Positions 16,938-26,643 are shown, numbered from the stretch's first letter. The stretch: DNA of 64,000 nt from Candidatus Nitrosocosmicus oleophilus (GCF_000802205.1 NZ_CP012850.1:1302001-1366000), one strand, 5' to 3'. The notes: a model not told the origin generated them from the letters alone. Numbers and translations are program-made.

Positions 16938-18209
16938 CTAGGTTTTTGGTCTTAACGCTTCTATGGGGCTTATCTTTGATGCCTTCCAAGCTGGCAATAG
17001 TCCTGCTATTACACTTAGGACAACCGAGATTATCCACACTGTAACCATATCGCTCATAAAAAATAGGGGGATGAGTGGGGGGTCGCCTTCATTTCTGGGG
17101 GTAGCTTGAGATAGTGCATAACCACCACCTATACCTCCAATTAAACCCAGAGTTGCACCCAGCATACCTATTATCAAAGCTTCAAAAACAAACATTGTTA
17201 AAATGTTAGAACTTTGTGCACCTATTGCTTTTAGTGTGCCTATTTCTCTAATCCTTTCAATCACGGAAGTATACAATGTGGTAATTATACCTACTGCACC
17301 AACAATTAATGAGATGATAGCAATGCTCAACAAGAAAGATGTAATCCCGCCTGTAAATTGCTCAATGGTCTTGAGTATGGCCTTTACTGTTGTTACTCCT
17401 ATATCATTTCCATATAATTTCTTGATTTCGCTTTCAACAACATCAACTAATTCATTGGATGATGCAACTATAAATAAAGAGTCATATTTGCCTGATTTTT
17501 GAAAAAGGGAATCGCCAGCGTCCAAGTTAATGACTGCTGCGTTGTCTATTGTTGGATTGCCTGTCGATTCCATTATTGCAGTAACCAAAAAATTCTTCGA
17601 TACCGTATCTTGTTTTCCTGTTGTGTCATCAATAAATGAATATTCTAGTTCTACTGTCTCACCCAATGTTACAAATGGGTTGTCTTCTCCAGGAGGTTTG
17701 GCAATATTTTCTGCTATTACAATTGCAGATGGATCATTTTGTTTTATTTGAGAGCCCTCCTGTAAACCAAGGGTCGGTGCAATCACAAATAATTTATTTG
17801 GATCTATGGATAGTGCTGCGTGTGATTTTTCTTCGCCCTTAGATTTGATCAATACCTGTGATTGATAAGATGGTATAACTTCTTCGACAAAGGGCAATGA
17901 ATCAATTCTGTTTATGACTGCGGCATTTAAGGTGATCTTTGAACCAGCAGAGCCTCCTCCGCCTCCGCCTCCGCCTCCTCCCGAGCCGACGGTGCCTGAG
18001 CCTTGTTCTTGACCACTTGTAACAAATAAAATATTAGGAGCTAAATTGCTAAACTGTTTATTAAAGAATTCAGTGAACCCTGCCCCTACACCATTTACTG
18101 CTACTAGTAGACTAGTTCCAGCCATAACCATTAGAATGGTTAGAAGAGACCTGATTTTTCTCTCTCTCAATGCCTGAAATGATAAAACAAATATTTCCTT
18201 AATGTCCAT
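16938..18209 (-). CDS. MacB/FtsX-type ABC transporter permease
   Basis: 423 residues: N-terminal transmembrane helix (about 20-40), large extracytoplasmic MacB_PCD domain, and three C-terminal helices (near 300-320, 345-370, 385-405) with the FtsX signature IGTLKAIGAQSSNILTMF. A run of ten glycines in GSGGGG...GSAG (about residues 77-88) forms a flexible linker near the start of the periplasmic-type domain. It pairs with the ATP-binding protein at 18643-19356, on the same strand upstream. Likely exports a lipid, peptide or lipoprotein-like substrate; actual cargo unknown. Confidence 0.88.
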   Translation of the reverse strand: MDIKEIFVLSFQALRERKIRSLLTILMVMAGTSLLVAVNGVGAGFTEFFNKQFSNLAPNILFVTSGQEQGSGTVGSGGGGGGGGGGSAGSKITLNAAVINRIDSLPFVEEVIPSYQSQVLIKSKGEEKSHAALSIDPNKLFVIAPTLGLQEGSQIKQNDPSAIVIAENIAKPPGEDNPFVTLGETVELEYSFIDDTTGKQDTVSKNFLVTAIMESTGNPTIDNAAVINLDAGDSLFQKSGKYDSLFIVASSNELVDVVESEIKKLYGNDIGVTTVKAILKTIEQFTGGITSFLLSIAIISLIVGAVGIITTLYTSVIERIREIGTLKAIGAQSSNILTMFVFEALIIGMLGATLGLIGGIGGGYALSQATPRNEGDPPLIPLFFMSDMVTVWIISVVLSVIAGLLPAWKASKISPIEALRPKT

Positions 18210-18266
18210 GGATCCTATCCCTACTTCCTATCCTTTCATAATTAGATCCAAACCTTGGTTTTGGCG

Positions 18267-18314
18267 GTGATGTTGATGTTGATGTTGATGTTGATGTTGA
18301 TGTTGATGTTGATG
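18267..18314. repeat. Hexanucleotide microsatellite (TGATGT)n
   Basis: About eight perfect copies of TGATGT lie just upstream of the ABC permease start, in the 430-base gap behind the ATPase gene. The frame across it on the minus strand reads as a Ser/Thr run but shows no other protein features, so I treat it as non-coding. Such tracts change length readily. Confidence 0.8.
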
Positions 18315-18642
18315 GTGGTGGTGATGGTAGTAGTGAATTGCATGGACAGTATTGCAAAATTTTCATAAAGTATGTCGTCCAGATAAAAGTGGTGTTTAGT
18401 ATTAAACTGAAATTAAACTGACGCAATAGACAGATCCTATCTACACCTAAGGTGTATTTATAAATTTGATGATTCTTTTTTGTCTTCATATTTTGTATTA
18501 CTATGGCTTTTATCCGTGTTACCGTAATCATCACAATAATTGCTATTATATATAACAAAAAAGACTTAAAGTTATCTAAGATATTGGGATAAAATATAGA
18601 TCTGCTTGTTGGCTACATGACTTAATTCGCTTGAAAAATATT

Positions 18643-19356
18643 TCAGGTAACTATATTTTCTTCCCGTTCTATTTCCCCATCCTTGAGATGTATTATTCTA
18701 TCGGTTTTAATTGCCAATTCAGGATTATGCGTGACCATTATTATGGTTCTATCATACTTATTGGACAACATCTTTAGCAAATTAAATACTTCATTACCAG
18801 TTTTAGTATCTAGGTTACCAGTGGGTTCATCAGCCAAAATTATGGAGGGATTATTCATTAGTGCTCTAGCGATTGCAACCCGCTGTTGTTGACCACCACT
18901 CAAATTGAATGGTTTGAAACTGCCTTTGTCTTCAATTCCTAGCAATCCCATGATTTTAAAAGCCCTTTCCAACCGCTCCTTTTTATTTAATCCTGATATT
19001 ATGCATGGAATTTCAATGTTCTTTAACACAGACGCCCTGTTTATCAAATTATACGACTGAAAAATGAATCCAATTGCATTGTTTCTTAAATAAGCCAGAT
19101 CATGATCATTTAAAGAAAATACATCTACACCGTTGATATAGATATCTCCACTTGTCGGTCGATCCAAAGTCCCTAAAATATTTAAAAGAGTAGATTTACC
19201 ACTACCAGATGGTCCTACAATAGCCACAAATTCTCCCTTTTTAACATCGAAATCAATATTTTTTAGTATCGGCGTTTCTCCAGCTGATGAAGCATAACTT
19301 TTGTAAATTCGATCGACTTTGAGGATTGGATCAGAAGAAGGAGATGAAGACGCCAT
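18643..19356 (-). CDS. ABC transporter ATP-binding protein (MacB/LolD type)
   Basis: 237 residues with Walker A GPSGSGKST, Q-loop FQSYNLI, ABC signature LSGGQQQR, Walker B IILADEPTGNLD and switch His (VTHNPE), all intact. The FQSYNLINRASVLKNIEIP segment is typical of the MacB/LolD subfamily. It is transcribed in front of the permease at 16938-18209 and should form a mechanotransmission-type exporter with it. Confidence 0.93.
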   Translation of the reverse strand: MASSSPSSDPILKVDRIYKSYASSAGETPILKNIDFDVKKGEFVAIVGPSGSGKSTLLNILGTLDRPTSGDIYINGVDVFSLNDHDLAYLRNNAIGFIFQSYNLINRASVLKNIEIPCIISGLNKKERLERAFKIMGLLGIEDKGSFKPFNLSGGQQQRVAIARALMNNPSIILADEPTGNLDTKTGNEVFNLLKMLSNKYDRTIIMVTHNPELAIKTDRIIHLKDGEIEREENIVT

Positions 19357-19854
19357 TTAAGATTTCAATTCCATATTATTACGCATCTAGCTATATAAAA
19401 ATTGAAAACAGTATTGGATTTATCAAAGGGTGTTTCTACCAGATTATTCCCATTACAAATGTTTTGGTTTTCATGTGTGAACCCAAATGTGGTACATTTC
19501 TATTTGAGCGAGGGAAAAATCATAAAAGTCCGATTAATTGAACAAATCAAACAATTCATTGCTATAGCCTCGACACGACATGGTCTGACCGACCTGATCT
19601 TATATTTTATCAATGATAATAGATGAATGGATTATTGGATTGATATATACATATATAAAATTTGTATGGATCTTACCATAATCCAAATTGGTGTTTTCTA
19701 CCCGTTGTTTAGGGGTTAAGTTAGTGTGTTTATCTTTTCATTTCTTGAATCAATACAAGAGTGGTTCTGCGGATGGCTGTTCAGGTTTGATTACTATTTC
19801 AAAGCGATAGTCAAAATTTAAATATTGTATAGTAAAATATAATATAATATTCTT
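19357..19854. other. Intergenic region, about 500 bases, no gene recognised
   Basis: Divergent upstream region of the ABC operon and the small secreted gene. A TATA-like ATATATACATATATAAAA lies near 19640-19658 on the + strand, followed by about 190 bases with a moderately GC-rich segment (19690-19790) that could be a small RNA, but I see no recognisable RNA fold. Short open frames here lack protein-like composition. Confidence 0.4.
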
Positions 19855-20064
19855 ATGAAAAAAATTCATTTAATAATTTTATCCACTTTTATTATAGGGG
19901 GAATGTTATTAAATTTTGAAAATAGAGACATCTTGTCCTATGCCCAAGAGAATGTTGATAGAAACATAATACCGTTGCTTATTCCTCCATATCAGATGAT
20001 TAAGGATCTGGGGTCATCAGATTTAAATAGGATTAATGTCACCTATGTTAATAATATTCCATAA
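19855..20064 (+). CDS. Small exported protein
   Basis: 69 residues: signal peptide (1-31, MKKIHLIILSTFIIGGMLL... with a YAQE-like cleavage region near residue 36), then a short mature part rich in Pro and Asn (LLIPPYQMIKDLG). It is preceded by a TATA-like TTTAAATA near 19818. Not recognised; the size leaves some doubt. Confidence 0.5.
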   Translation: MKKIHLIILSTFIIGGMLLNFENRDILSYAQENVDRNIIPLLIPPYQMIKDLGSSDLNRINVTYVNNIP

Positions 20065-20165
20065 GAAATAGATAGTTTAAGGTACCCAATAAATTTCTAA
20101 ATTAATAATATAGAAATATTTATCAAAATCCATTAATATGTAAATCTAATAATTCAATTAGACAT

Positions 20166-20621
20166 ATGAATCGTGGATTGAATTTTTATGCTATTATACT
20201 TGTGACAATAGCTACTCTAGTTTTTTCTGTTAGTCAATCTGGAGTGGGTCATGCAACTACTGGTATTGATCTAGGTAATAATCCCGCTCAATCTAATCAA
20301 GTACCTGGTTTAAAATCCGATCCAAATGACAACGATGACAACAATAATGACAAGAGCAGCAATAACAATGACAACAATAATAACAATAACAATAACGATG
20401 ACAACAATAATGACAAGAGCAGCAATAACAACAATAATAACAATAACAATAACGATGACAACAATAATGACAAGAGCAGCAGCAGTAGCAGCACTACTAC
20501 TACTACCACCAGCAGTAGCAGCAGCAAAGGCGATGTGCCTATGGCTTTACCATTTAATTCAAATATGGCCGATGAATCCGATGATGAGAAGGATTATTCT
20601 AGTGTAATCCCTTTCCCATGA
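20166..20621 (+). CDS. Exported Asn/Asp/Ser-rich low-complexity protein
   Basis: 151 residues: signal peptide (1-30), a short linker, then 75 residues of Asn/Asp runs with three near-identical copies of a DDNNNDKSS module, followed by poly-Ser/poly-Thr, and an acidic tail ending SSVIPFP. The underlying DNA is AAC/AAT/GAC triplet repeat. Probably a disordered surface or cell-wall-associated protein. The open frame on the opposite strand is a shadow of the repeats. Confidence 0.7.
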   Translation: MNRGLNFYAIILVTIATLVFSVSQSGVGHATTGIDLGNNPAQSNQVPGLKSDPNDNDDNNNDKSSNNNDNNNNNNNNDDNNNDKSSNNNNNNNNNNDDNNNDKSSSSSSTTTTTTSSSSSKGDVPMALPFNSNMADESDDEKDYSSVIPFP

Positions 20622-20673
20622 TTTCAAAAATATCTGTTTTATTTTATTAGACGATTCTGTGTCTTAATGTGTC

Positions 20674-22209
20674 TTAATCTTTTGTTATGTGATTGTTTAT
20701 TCCTATGAATTCGCCATGTCCCAAATTTTCAGGAAATACTGTGCCGTTTTCCATAATTATTTTTCCCCTCGATATAGTTGTGATGGGCCAGCCTTGCAAT
20801 TTAATTCCGTCATATATTGTGTAGTCTGAGGAAGATTGCAAGAGGTCGGGGGTTACTTTTTGTACCAAATCTAGATCTATAATGACGAGATCTGCATCTG
20901 AACCTTTTTGTATAGTACCTTTTTTAGGAAACATTCCAAATATCTTTGAGGTATTGAAACTGGTTAATTCAACCATGCGCTGTATTGGCAGCTGTCTTAG
21001 ATTTACTCCATAATGTAGCAAGACGGGTAACATGGTGGCTACTCCAGGAAACCCTGCTAGGGCGGTCCAAATATCATTATTTTCCCCAGACTTTAAACTC
21101 ATGGTATTTGCAACATGATCGGTTCCTATGGTATCGATTACTCCGTTTTTTATTGCATTCCATAAACTAGCTACATCATTCTTGGAACGTAAGGGTGGTA
21201 CAACCTTGCCCCTTAGATCACCAAAATCAACCGAGTGAGTCAAATAATGTGGACAAGTTTCAATATAGGCATTACAGCCTCCAATCTGTCGTTCATATAG
21301 TATAGCATCCAACGCACCATTTGATCCTATATGAACAAAGTAAATATTAGATCCAAATTGTCTGGCCATATTCATTATCTTTTTTATCGCGATTACTTCG
21401 CTCTCGGGAGGTCTACATTTAGACCACAAGTCTAGCGGGTTATCTTTGTTAAGGTTTGTTTGTTTACCCTTTACATTTTCTGGACTCTTGTCTGAAGCAT
21501 CGTTTTTTGTTTTTGACTTTTCAAACTTCTTTTCCTCAATGAGATTCGCACACGTATTATGATCTTCTGCGTGCACGAGGACAACCGAGTTCTTAAATGT
21601 TGAAGATTTGCCGACGACACTGTTGCAGAGTTCGTCTGAAACGAACACATTTTTCGGTAGACGCAAATTTCTATACGGGGACATATCCATCAATATTCTA
21701 TTATCTGTCGAACCTAGATTCATGTAGATTTTGAATGAATGTATTCCACTTTGATACAAATAAGTAATATCCTTGACTTGATCAGAATTTAGAATTGATG
21801 CATGTATGCCATAATCTATGAAATGATTCCTTGCACTAGCTTCTAGATGCTTGGATATTTCTTCCTTGTAGGATTCGTATACTCTAAGCATCCGCATAAT
21901 GGTGGTAACCCCACCAACAGCAGCAGATTTGGATTCGGTTGCTGCAGCCATTTCAATAGGTGAAAATACTCCATAATGGACGTGAGGATCGATTAGTCCT
22001 GGTAACACATATTTATCATTTGCATTTATTGATTTTGAATAATTTACACTAGCTGATGAATTCGTTAGCTCTTTGATTTTTCCATTTTCTATGAGTATAT
22101 TTGTTCTAAGAACACCTACTTTAGGTATAACAACATTTGCATTCTTTATTATTAAGTCACAGCTATTACTATTAATAGGACGATCATAATCGTTACTCAT
22201 TATCATCAC
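20674..22209 (-). CDS. Dihydropyrimidinase/dihydroorotase-like cyclic amidohydrolase
   Basis: 511 residues of the amidohydrolase superfamily. Metal-site motifs: GLIDPHVHYG, a carboxylated-lysine candidate in SFKIYMN, VHAEDHNT, FVHIGSNGAL, and the catalytic Asp in IGTDHV. HVH followed by the large C-terminal lobe (KKGTIQKGSDADLVIIDL) is typical of hydantoinase, dihydropyrimidinase and allantoinase. An insertion of about 35 residues (near 228-262, Lys/Asp/Asn-rich) follows the third motif. It may be translated from any of three close Met codons. The substrate is not identifiable; rpiA is its same-strand upstream neighbour. Confidence 0.85.
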   Translation of the reverse strand: MMIMSNDYDRPINSNSCDLIIKNANVVIPKVGVLRTNILIENGKIKELTNSSASVNYSKSINANDKYVLPGLIDPHVHYGVFSPIEMAAATESKSAAVGGVTTIMRMLRVYESYKEEISKHLEASARNHFIDYGIHASILNSDQVKDITYLYQSGIHSFKIYMNLGSTDNRILMDMSPYRNLRLPKNVFVSDELCNSVVGKSSTFKNSVVLVHAEDHNTCANLIEEKKFEKSKTKNDASDKSPENVKGKQTNLNKDNPLDLWSKCRPPESEVIAIKKIMNMARQFGSNIYFVHIGSNGALDAILYERQIGGCNAYIETCPHYLTHSVDFGDLRGKVVPPLRSKNDVASLWNAIKNGVIDTIGTDHVANTMSLKSGENNDIWTALAGFPGVATMLPVLLHYGVNLRQLPIQRMVELTSFNTSKIFGMFPKKGTIQKGSDADLVIIDLDLVQKVTPDLLQSSSDYTIYDGIKLQGWPITTISRGKIIMENGTVFPENLGHGEFIGINNHITKD

Positions 22210-22241
22210 CTGATGAGTGAAAAGAATTACGGATAGCCAAG

Positions 22242-22970
22242 TTATTCGGTAAGATTTGGCGGATTTTCATAGACTTTATATTGGTTATTCTCAAGCGCAC
22301 AATAACAAACACTTGCAGGTCGTATAAAGAATCCGGTCTCAATAATACCTGGTATTTTCTTTAGTTCTGTATCTAATTGAAGAACATTAGAATAATCGCT
22401 AAACATGACGTCTAGAATAAGATTTCCATTTTCTGTTATATAGGGATAACCCCTATCCAAAGTTCTAAGTATTGGGACGCCATTTAATTTATCCAAAAAA
22501 GGTATCGTTGCAGTTCTCCCAAACGGGAGAATTTCTAGTGGTACAGATCTTGAAAAAAGCGACACAAATTTTGAGACGTCCCCAACAATTATTGTTTTTT
22601 TAGACGAGTAGTACAAGATCTTTTCACGGAATAAGGCTCCGCCGCCGCCCTTTATCATAAAGAACTTGCTATCAATTTGATCTGCTCCGTCTATTACAAT
22701 ATCTAAAAAGGGGATTAATGATTCATCCACTATGTTTAACTTTTTCCTCTCGGCTTCAATTTTTATTTGTAACGAGGTGCAAATAAATTTACAATTTTCT
22801 ATGATGGAAAGTGGTAACAGATTCACAATTTTAGCTATGGCTCGTCCACTACCTAATCCGATAATAAGCGGTTTAATGGATATATGATTTTCAATGATGT
22901 GTTGGGCTATGTTTTCAAAGCTTTTATCTAAGGATCCATTATTTTTAGAACCGGAACTGGGTGAAGACAT
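22242..22970 (-). CDS. rpiA: Ribose-5-phosphate isomerase A
   Basis: Interconverts ribose 5-phosphate and ribulose 5-phosphate. 242 residues with GLGSGRAIAKIV (substrate phosphate loop), the catalytic DGADQID, IKGGGGALFREKIL with catalytic Lys/Glu, and the C-terminal PGIIETGFF motif. Archaea without an oxidative pentose pathway use this for nucleotide precursor supply. It precedes the amidohydrolase with a 32-base gap on the same strand, suggesting co-transcription. Confidence 0.95.
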   Translation of the reverse strand: MSSPSSGSKNNGSLDKSFENIAQHIIENHISIKPLIIGLGSGRAIAKIVNLLPLSIIENCKFICTSLQIKIEAERKKLNIVDESLIPFLDIVIDGADQIDSKFFMIKGGGGALFREKILYYSSKKTIIVGDVSKFVSLFSRSVPLEILPFGRTATIPFLDKLNGVPILRTLDRGYPYITENGNLILDVMFSDYSNVLQLDTELKKIPGIIETGFFIRPASVCYCALENNQYKVYENPPNLTE

Positions 22971-23093
22971 AATTCTTTATAATGGAGATAATGAAAGTAT
23001 ATTTAAATCGATTGAAGCAGGCACAGCACTCACAACTGCTGTAATCATGACCTTATTGTAATTGTAATTCAAATAATCATGTTGTGGTTTTAT

Positions 23094-23936
23094 TTATGAA
23101 TCCCCCAATCTTTTTAATGTTTTAAGAATGTCGTTTTGTATTTTGTCAATCTCATTTAAGTCAATGTTTCTATTCATGGATTGCTTCAAATCTTGTGGAA
23201 TAGATGATGTTCCTGAATCTTTCTCACTCATTTGAGAATATACTGTGTTCGTATCATTAAATGATCCTCCTGTTTTTTTCAATCCTTCTCTTATGCTAGA
23301 ATCTAATTCTGGTTTGTTGTCACTACCATCACTACCATCACTACCATCACTACCATCACTACCATCACTACCATCACTACCACTTTCAATCTGTGAAAAT
23401 ATTTCCTTGTTTTGTTTGTGCCTTGGTTTTATTTTTCTAATCTTATCTAGTGTCCAGACAGTTTGTTTAACGTATGTATCTAAATGTTTTTTATCCTTAT
23501 CCTTATCCTTATCCTTATCCGTAGAATTTGATTCACTATTATCTATCCCCAAACTTGATAGCTTTGTATCTATTTTCCTAACGTAGTCTGATAATATTGA
23601 ATTTAATTGATCTCTGTACTCGCATATTTCTTGGACCTCTAGTATAGGGTTAAGCTGAAAGGCACGTTTATCGTACTCTTCTACAAGATTGATATATTTA
23701 TGTGATAGCCTGTCCCTTTCAAATTCATCTATTTTTCTTTCATCAAAATGCTGATTTATCTTGTTTAAAGCCTCTAGAGCAACTGATTTTTCAACGTAAA
23801 GACTGCTTAACTCATACTTGACATTGCCGAGAATTTTTAACCTACTCTCTCTTCGTATTCTAATAATTTGGAAAATAAAAAGGGCACAAATTACACCTAA
23901 CATGGCTGAACTGGCAACTATGAGTATCTCTATCAT
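23094..23936 (-). CDS. Membrane-anchored coiled-coil protein with DGS repeats
   Basis: 280 residues: one N-terminal transmembrane helix (about 3-25), a predicted coiled coil (about 30-125), a Lys/Asp repeat, a run of seven or so DGS tripeptides (9-bp DNA repeats near 23325-23385), and a short conserved-looking C-terminal helix EIDKIQNDILKTLKRLGDS. The same layout and C-terminal helix recur in the protein at 37710-38522, so the two are probable paralogues. Function unknown; the C-terminal helix looks like a docking motif. Confidence 0.68.
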   Translation of the reverse strand: MIEILIVASSAMLGVICALFIFQIIRIRRESRLKILGNVKYELSSLYVEKSVALEALNKINQHFDERKIDEFERDRLSHKYINLVEEYDKRAFQLNPILEVQEICEYRDQLNSILSDYVRKIDTKLSSLGIDNSESNSTDKDKDKDKDKKHLDTYVKQTVWTLDKIRKIKPRHKQNKEIFSQIESGSDGSDGSDGSDGSDGSDGSDNKPELDSSIREGLKKTGGSFNDTNTVYSQMSEKDSGTSSIPQDLKQSMNRNIDLNEIDKIQNDILKTLKRLGDS

Positions 23937-24008
23937 GCTTATATGCTACTATAATGACATATTGGTTTATAAAAATAAAATAATGCTAAATAAGTAAAAA
24001 TTAAAAGG

Positions 24009-24179
24009 CTATTTTACCCGTCTTTTTATCCATTTATATTTTCTGAGCTTTGGATCAGGGTATCCACATTTTGAACATGTTTTGCCACGCTTGTGAAATG
24101 AATTATGTCCACATCTTCTACATCTAATGTGTGTCTTCTTGCGGGTAAATTTACCCATAGATGTTGTTCCTTTTGTCAA
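24009..24179 (-). CDS. rpl37e: Ribosomal protein L37e (eL37)
   Basis: 56 residues, zinc-binding large-subunit protein. The four zinc cysteines lie in RCRRCG and TCSKCG, with the typical [20 protein letters not shown] block. The start is TTG at 24179, giving the conserved [11 protein letters not shown]-terminus; the internal ATG at 24158 would drop the first seven conserved residues. It lies 27 bases downstream of the Lsm gene, the usual archaeal pairing. Confidence 0.95.
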   Translation of the reverse strand: MTKGTTSMGKFTRKKTHIRCRRCGHNSFHKRGKTCSKCGYPDPKLRKYKWIKRRVK

Positions 24180-24206
24180 TTCCTTTTACCTCAAAACTAT
24201 TTGTAG

Positions 24207-24440
24207 TTATTTGAACTGAGGAGGAGAAATTATAACCACATTATCTCCTCTCACAACGATATTTCCAATTTCATCTGTCTTCCCTTCTTCTAATATTTCC
24301 ACAGAACTTTCTAATAATAAATTCATATGTTGATCAAAACCTTGTAAGTTTCCTCTAATAACCTTGCCACCCTTCAATTTTATCAAAACATCCCTACCGA
24401 GGCTTTCATCGAGGACTTTAACTGCCATATCTACTGACAA
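24207..24440 (-). CDS. Sm-like archaeal RNA-binding protein
   Basis: 77 residues forming one Sm fold: Sm1 motif around GRDVLIKLKGGKVIRGNLQGFDQHMN and Sm2 around GNIVVRGDNVVII. Forms heptameric rings that bind U-rich RNA. Two possible Met starts (residues 1 and 5). The lsm-rpl37e order is widely conserved in archaea and supports both calls. Confidence 0.95.
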   Translation of the reverse strand: MSVDMAVKVLDESLGRDVLIKLKGGKVIRGNLQGFDQHMNLLLESSVEILEEGKTDEIGNIVVRGDNVVIISPPQFK

Positions 24441-24519
24441 CTTTATCTAACCTATTTTCTATCAAATGGATGTCCTATATTAAATTTAGTTTTTTACTTT
24501 TTTGCGCGAAATTAAATAA

Positions 24520-25251
24520 TCACCTATAGTTGTAGTCAGTTATCAAGGCCAAAATTTTTTCTATTACCTGCGAAAGCATTTTCTTTCCTTCTGTGGCATT
24601 GGCCTTAAAGGGATCTCCCCATATACCATTTTTAGTAAATTTCATAAACCCTGCCGGATTGTTAATCGACATGTTTGTACCTAATTTGTATAATGATCCG
24701 ACCTCTTGACCTTTTGCATCCAATCCCGCCTTCGCAAGATCCATATTAACAAGATTTGGATGAATGGCCATCATGATCGAAGTTTCTACTTCTCCTGCAT
24801 GATCAAATCCAGTTTCAAGCATTTGCCAGTAGTTAATAAAGTAGAAAAAGTCTGAATTTATAGCATATTTTGATGATAAATTCTGCCCGACATATTGCAA
24901 AAGGCCAATATTTCCGTGATGCCCATTGATAACATACATGCGTTTGATACCGTGTACTGATAGGGACTGGCAAATACAGGAAATAAGATCTACTAATATG
25001 TTATAGTCTATTGAGATATTAAAGAGGGGTTCATGCTCATAAGATACGCCATAGAAAAGAGAAGGAAGCAAGAATGCTTCAGATTTAGTTGACACAATAT
25101 TCGAAATATGTTCTACAATAAGGGTATCTGTCGAAAATGGTAAATGATCTCCGTGTTGTTCTATGGAACCAAGAGGCAAAATGGCCGACTCAAAATTGAA
25201 ATCTTTTATCAAGCTGGAAAATTTGTTTTGACTTATGTTCTTGATTTCCAT
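24520..25251 (-). CDS. Creatininase-family amidohydrolase, probable FAPy deformylase (ArfB-like)
   Basis: 243 residues with the creatininase metal motifs: LGSIEQHGDHLP, STDT, INGHHGN and AGEVETS. In methanogens the archaeal member ArfB deformylates the formylamino-pyrimidine intermediate made by GTP cyclohydrolase III at the start of riboflavin and Fo/F420 synthesis. That role fits an F420-making organism, but other creatininase activities are possible and no arfA is nearby. Followed upstream on the same strand by a purU-like gene, another formyl-group enzyme. Confidence 0.8.
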   Translation of the reverse strand: MEIKNISQNKFSSLIKDFNFESAILPLGSIEQHGDHLPFSTDTLIVEHISNIVSTKSEAFLLPSLFYGVSYEHEPLFNISIDYNILVDLISCICQSLSVHGIKRMYVINGHHGNIGLLQYVGQNLSSKYAINSDFFYFINYWQMLETGFDHAGEVETSIMMAIHPNLVNMDLAKAGLDAKGQEVGSLYKLGTNMSINNPAGFMKFTKNGIWGDPFKANATEGKKMLSQVIEKILALITDYNYR

Positions 25252-25298
25252 TATTAATTTAATTAGGATCGTCGCGCTGAGCTATAAAACATATTTGA

Positions 25299-26177
25299 TT
25301 ATTTATAGCTGACTTTGCCCCAGTAGACCTCCAATTTATCCTCCAAAAACAGCTTTACTGCTTCAAGCAGTGCAAGAGCTTCAGCAATTTGACCTTTTAT
25401 CTTGATAGATTCCAATGTGTCTTCTGTTAAGACCTTAAATGATTCTTGAATAATTATAGGACCTTGATCAAGATCTTCTGTCACAAAGTGTGCGGTACAT
25501 CCAATTATTTTGGCGCCTCTTTCATAAGCTTGTACATAAGCAAAAGCTCCAGGAAAAGCAGGCAACAAAGATGGATGAATGTTGATGATTCTGTTTGGAT
25601 AACGCCATACAAAATTGGGTGTTAATATCCTCATATACCTTGCTAAGACGATAAGGTCAATATCGAAATTTTCAACAAGTTGTAAAATTTCACTTTCAGC
25701 AACACTTTGTTCCAAATGGTTTACAAAATGAAATGGTATCGAAAAGGAATCTGCAATTGATTTTAGCTTTTCATCGGAGCCGATTATCAAAGAGATATTG
25801 CAATTTATTTCTCCAGAGGCACGAGAATTTAGAATTTTCAACAAGCAATGGTCTTCCCTGCTTACTAGGATTGCCACGTTCTTGATTTTGTTTTCTTCAT
25901 GGAAGTGTACTTTTACTTCCATGGCGAGTTTGCTGCCCAACTCATCCAATTCCTTTTGCATTTTTGATTTATCAATTGGTGGAAATGACGCCTCAAGATG
26001 CATCCCAAAGAGTCCTTTTACTACATTCTGGTTTATCTTTTCAATGTTTCCACCGTTTCTGAATATGTAATTTGTTATATCTGCAACTATTCCTTCTTTG
26101 TCTTTACCTACTATAGTAACTTCAACATATGTTTTAGCATTTTTTGAATCTGTAATATTTGTACCGGTATCTCCCAT
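25299..26177 (-). CDS. purU: Formyltetrahydrofolate deformylase-like protein (PurU)
   Basis: 292 residues: N-terminal ACT domain (about 13-90, VEVTIVGKDKEGIVADITNY) and C-terminal formyltransferase-type domain with NIHPSLLPAFPG and the catalytic-region VTEDLDQGPII. This domain order is that of PurU, which hydrolyses 10-formyl-tetrahydrofolate to formate. The first ~15 residues before VEVT are probably disordered. The gene precedes the ArfB-like gene in the same direction with a 47-base gap. Confidence 0.88.
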   Translation of the reverse strand: MGDTGTNITDSKNAKTYVEVTIVGKDKEGIVADITNYIFRNGGNIEKINQNVVKGLFGMHLEASFPPIDKSKMQKELDELGSKLAMEVKVHFHEENKIKNVAILVSREDHCLLKILNSRASGEINCNISLIIGSDEKLKSIADSFSIPFHFVNHLEQSVAESEILQLVENFDIDLIVLARYMRILTPNFVWRYPNRIINIHPSLLPAFPGAFAYVQAYERGAKIIGCTAHFVTEDLDQGPIIIQESFKVLTEDTLESIKIKGQIAEALALLEAVKLFLEDKLEVYWGKVSYK

Positions 26178-26643
26178 TTATGATGATGGATATTGATTAT
26201 CAGAGATAAATATGATGCACCTACGCACATACATATATGTAAGGATAAAGGTTCCTATTACAAATAAAACAGACTGTTCAAATTTTATGCTTTCCTGTCC
26301 GTCTTGACTATATTTTTCCTTGTTTACTTGTTTACTTGTTTACTTGTTTACTTGTTTACTTGTTTACTTGTTTACTTGTTTACTTGTTTACTTGTTTACT
26401 TGTTTACTTGTTTACTTGCACCTCAAAACTCAAATGATCAAAATAAAGTGGAGAATGTGTGCGGAAGAATCCACGCATATCATAACACATCAGCGGTTTG
26501 CTTATCCATTATCGAATCAGTCGATAGATTCAGGATTCGCTTTGACAATAAATATAACAGTTTTTTATTTAGTAAAAATTTGATATAAGATAGTAGTATA
26601 TTTATTTTAAGAACTATACATATTATACACATTACCTAAACTT
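26178..26643. other. Divergent intergenic region with a long tandem repeat
   Basis: Separates purU from the exported repeat protein. It holds a perfect TTGTTTAC tandem array (26320-26418, listed separately). The open frames across the array are repeat artefacts. An AT-rich TATA-like region lies near 26590-26625 just before the downstream gene. Confidence 0.5.
26320..26418. repeat. 8-bp tandem repeat (TTGTTTAC), about 12 copies
   Basis: Twelve essentially perfect copies of TTGTTTAC in a row; no interruptions seen. Eight-base unit, non-coding, between divergent promoters. Copy number of such an array should vary between strains. Confidence 0.95.

Noticed and set aside
18199-18558. 119-codon open frame on the minus strand between the ABC genes
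   Set aside because: Its only notable part is a Ser/Thr run from the TGATGT microsatellite; the rest lacks protein character and it overlaps the permease start.
20297-20607. Poly-Leu and Thr/Met-rich open frames across the Asn/Asp repeat gene
   Set aside because: Shadows of AAC/AAT/GAC triplet repeats in other frames.
23245-23586. 113-codon plus-strand frame rich in Leu-Pro-Ser
   Set aside because: Antisense shadow of the DGS and DK repeats of the 23094-23936 gene.
26304-26588. Two open frames of 87-94 codons over the TTGTTTAC array
   Set aside because: Translations are LLVYLFTC-type repeats forced by the 8-bp unit; no start signals or host-like codon use outside the array.
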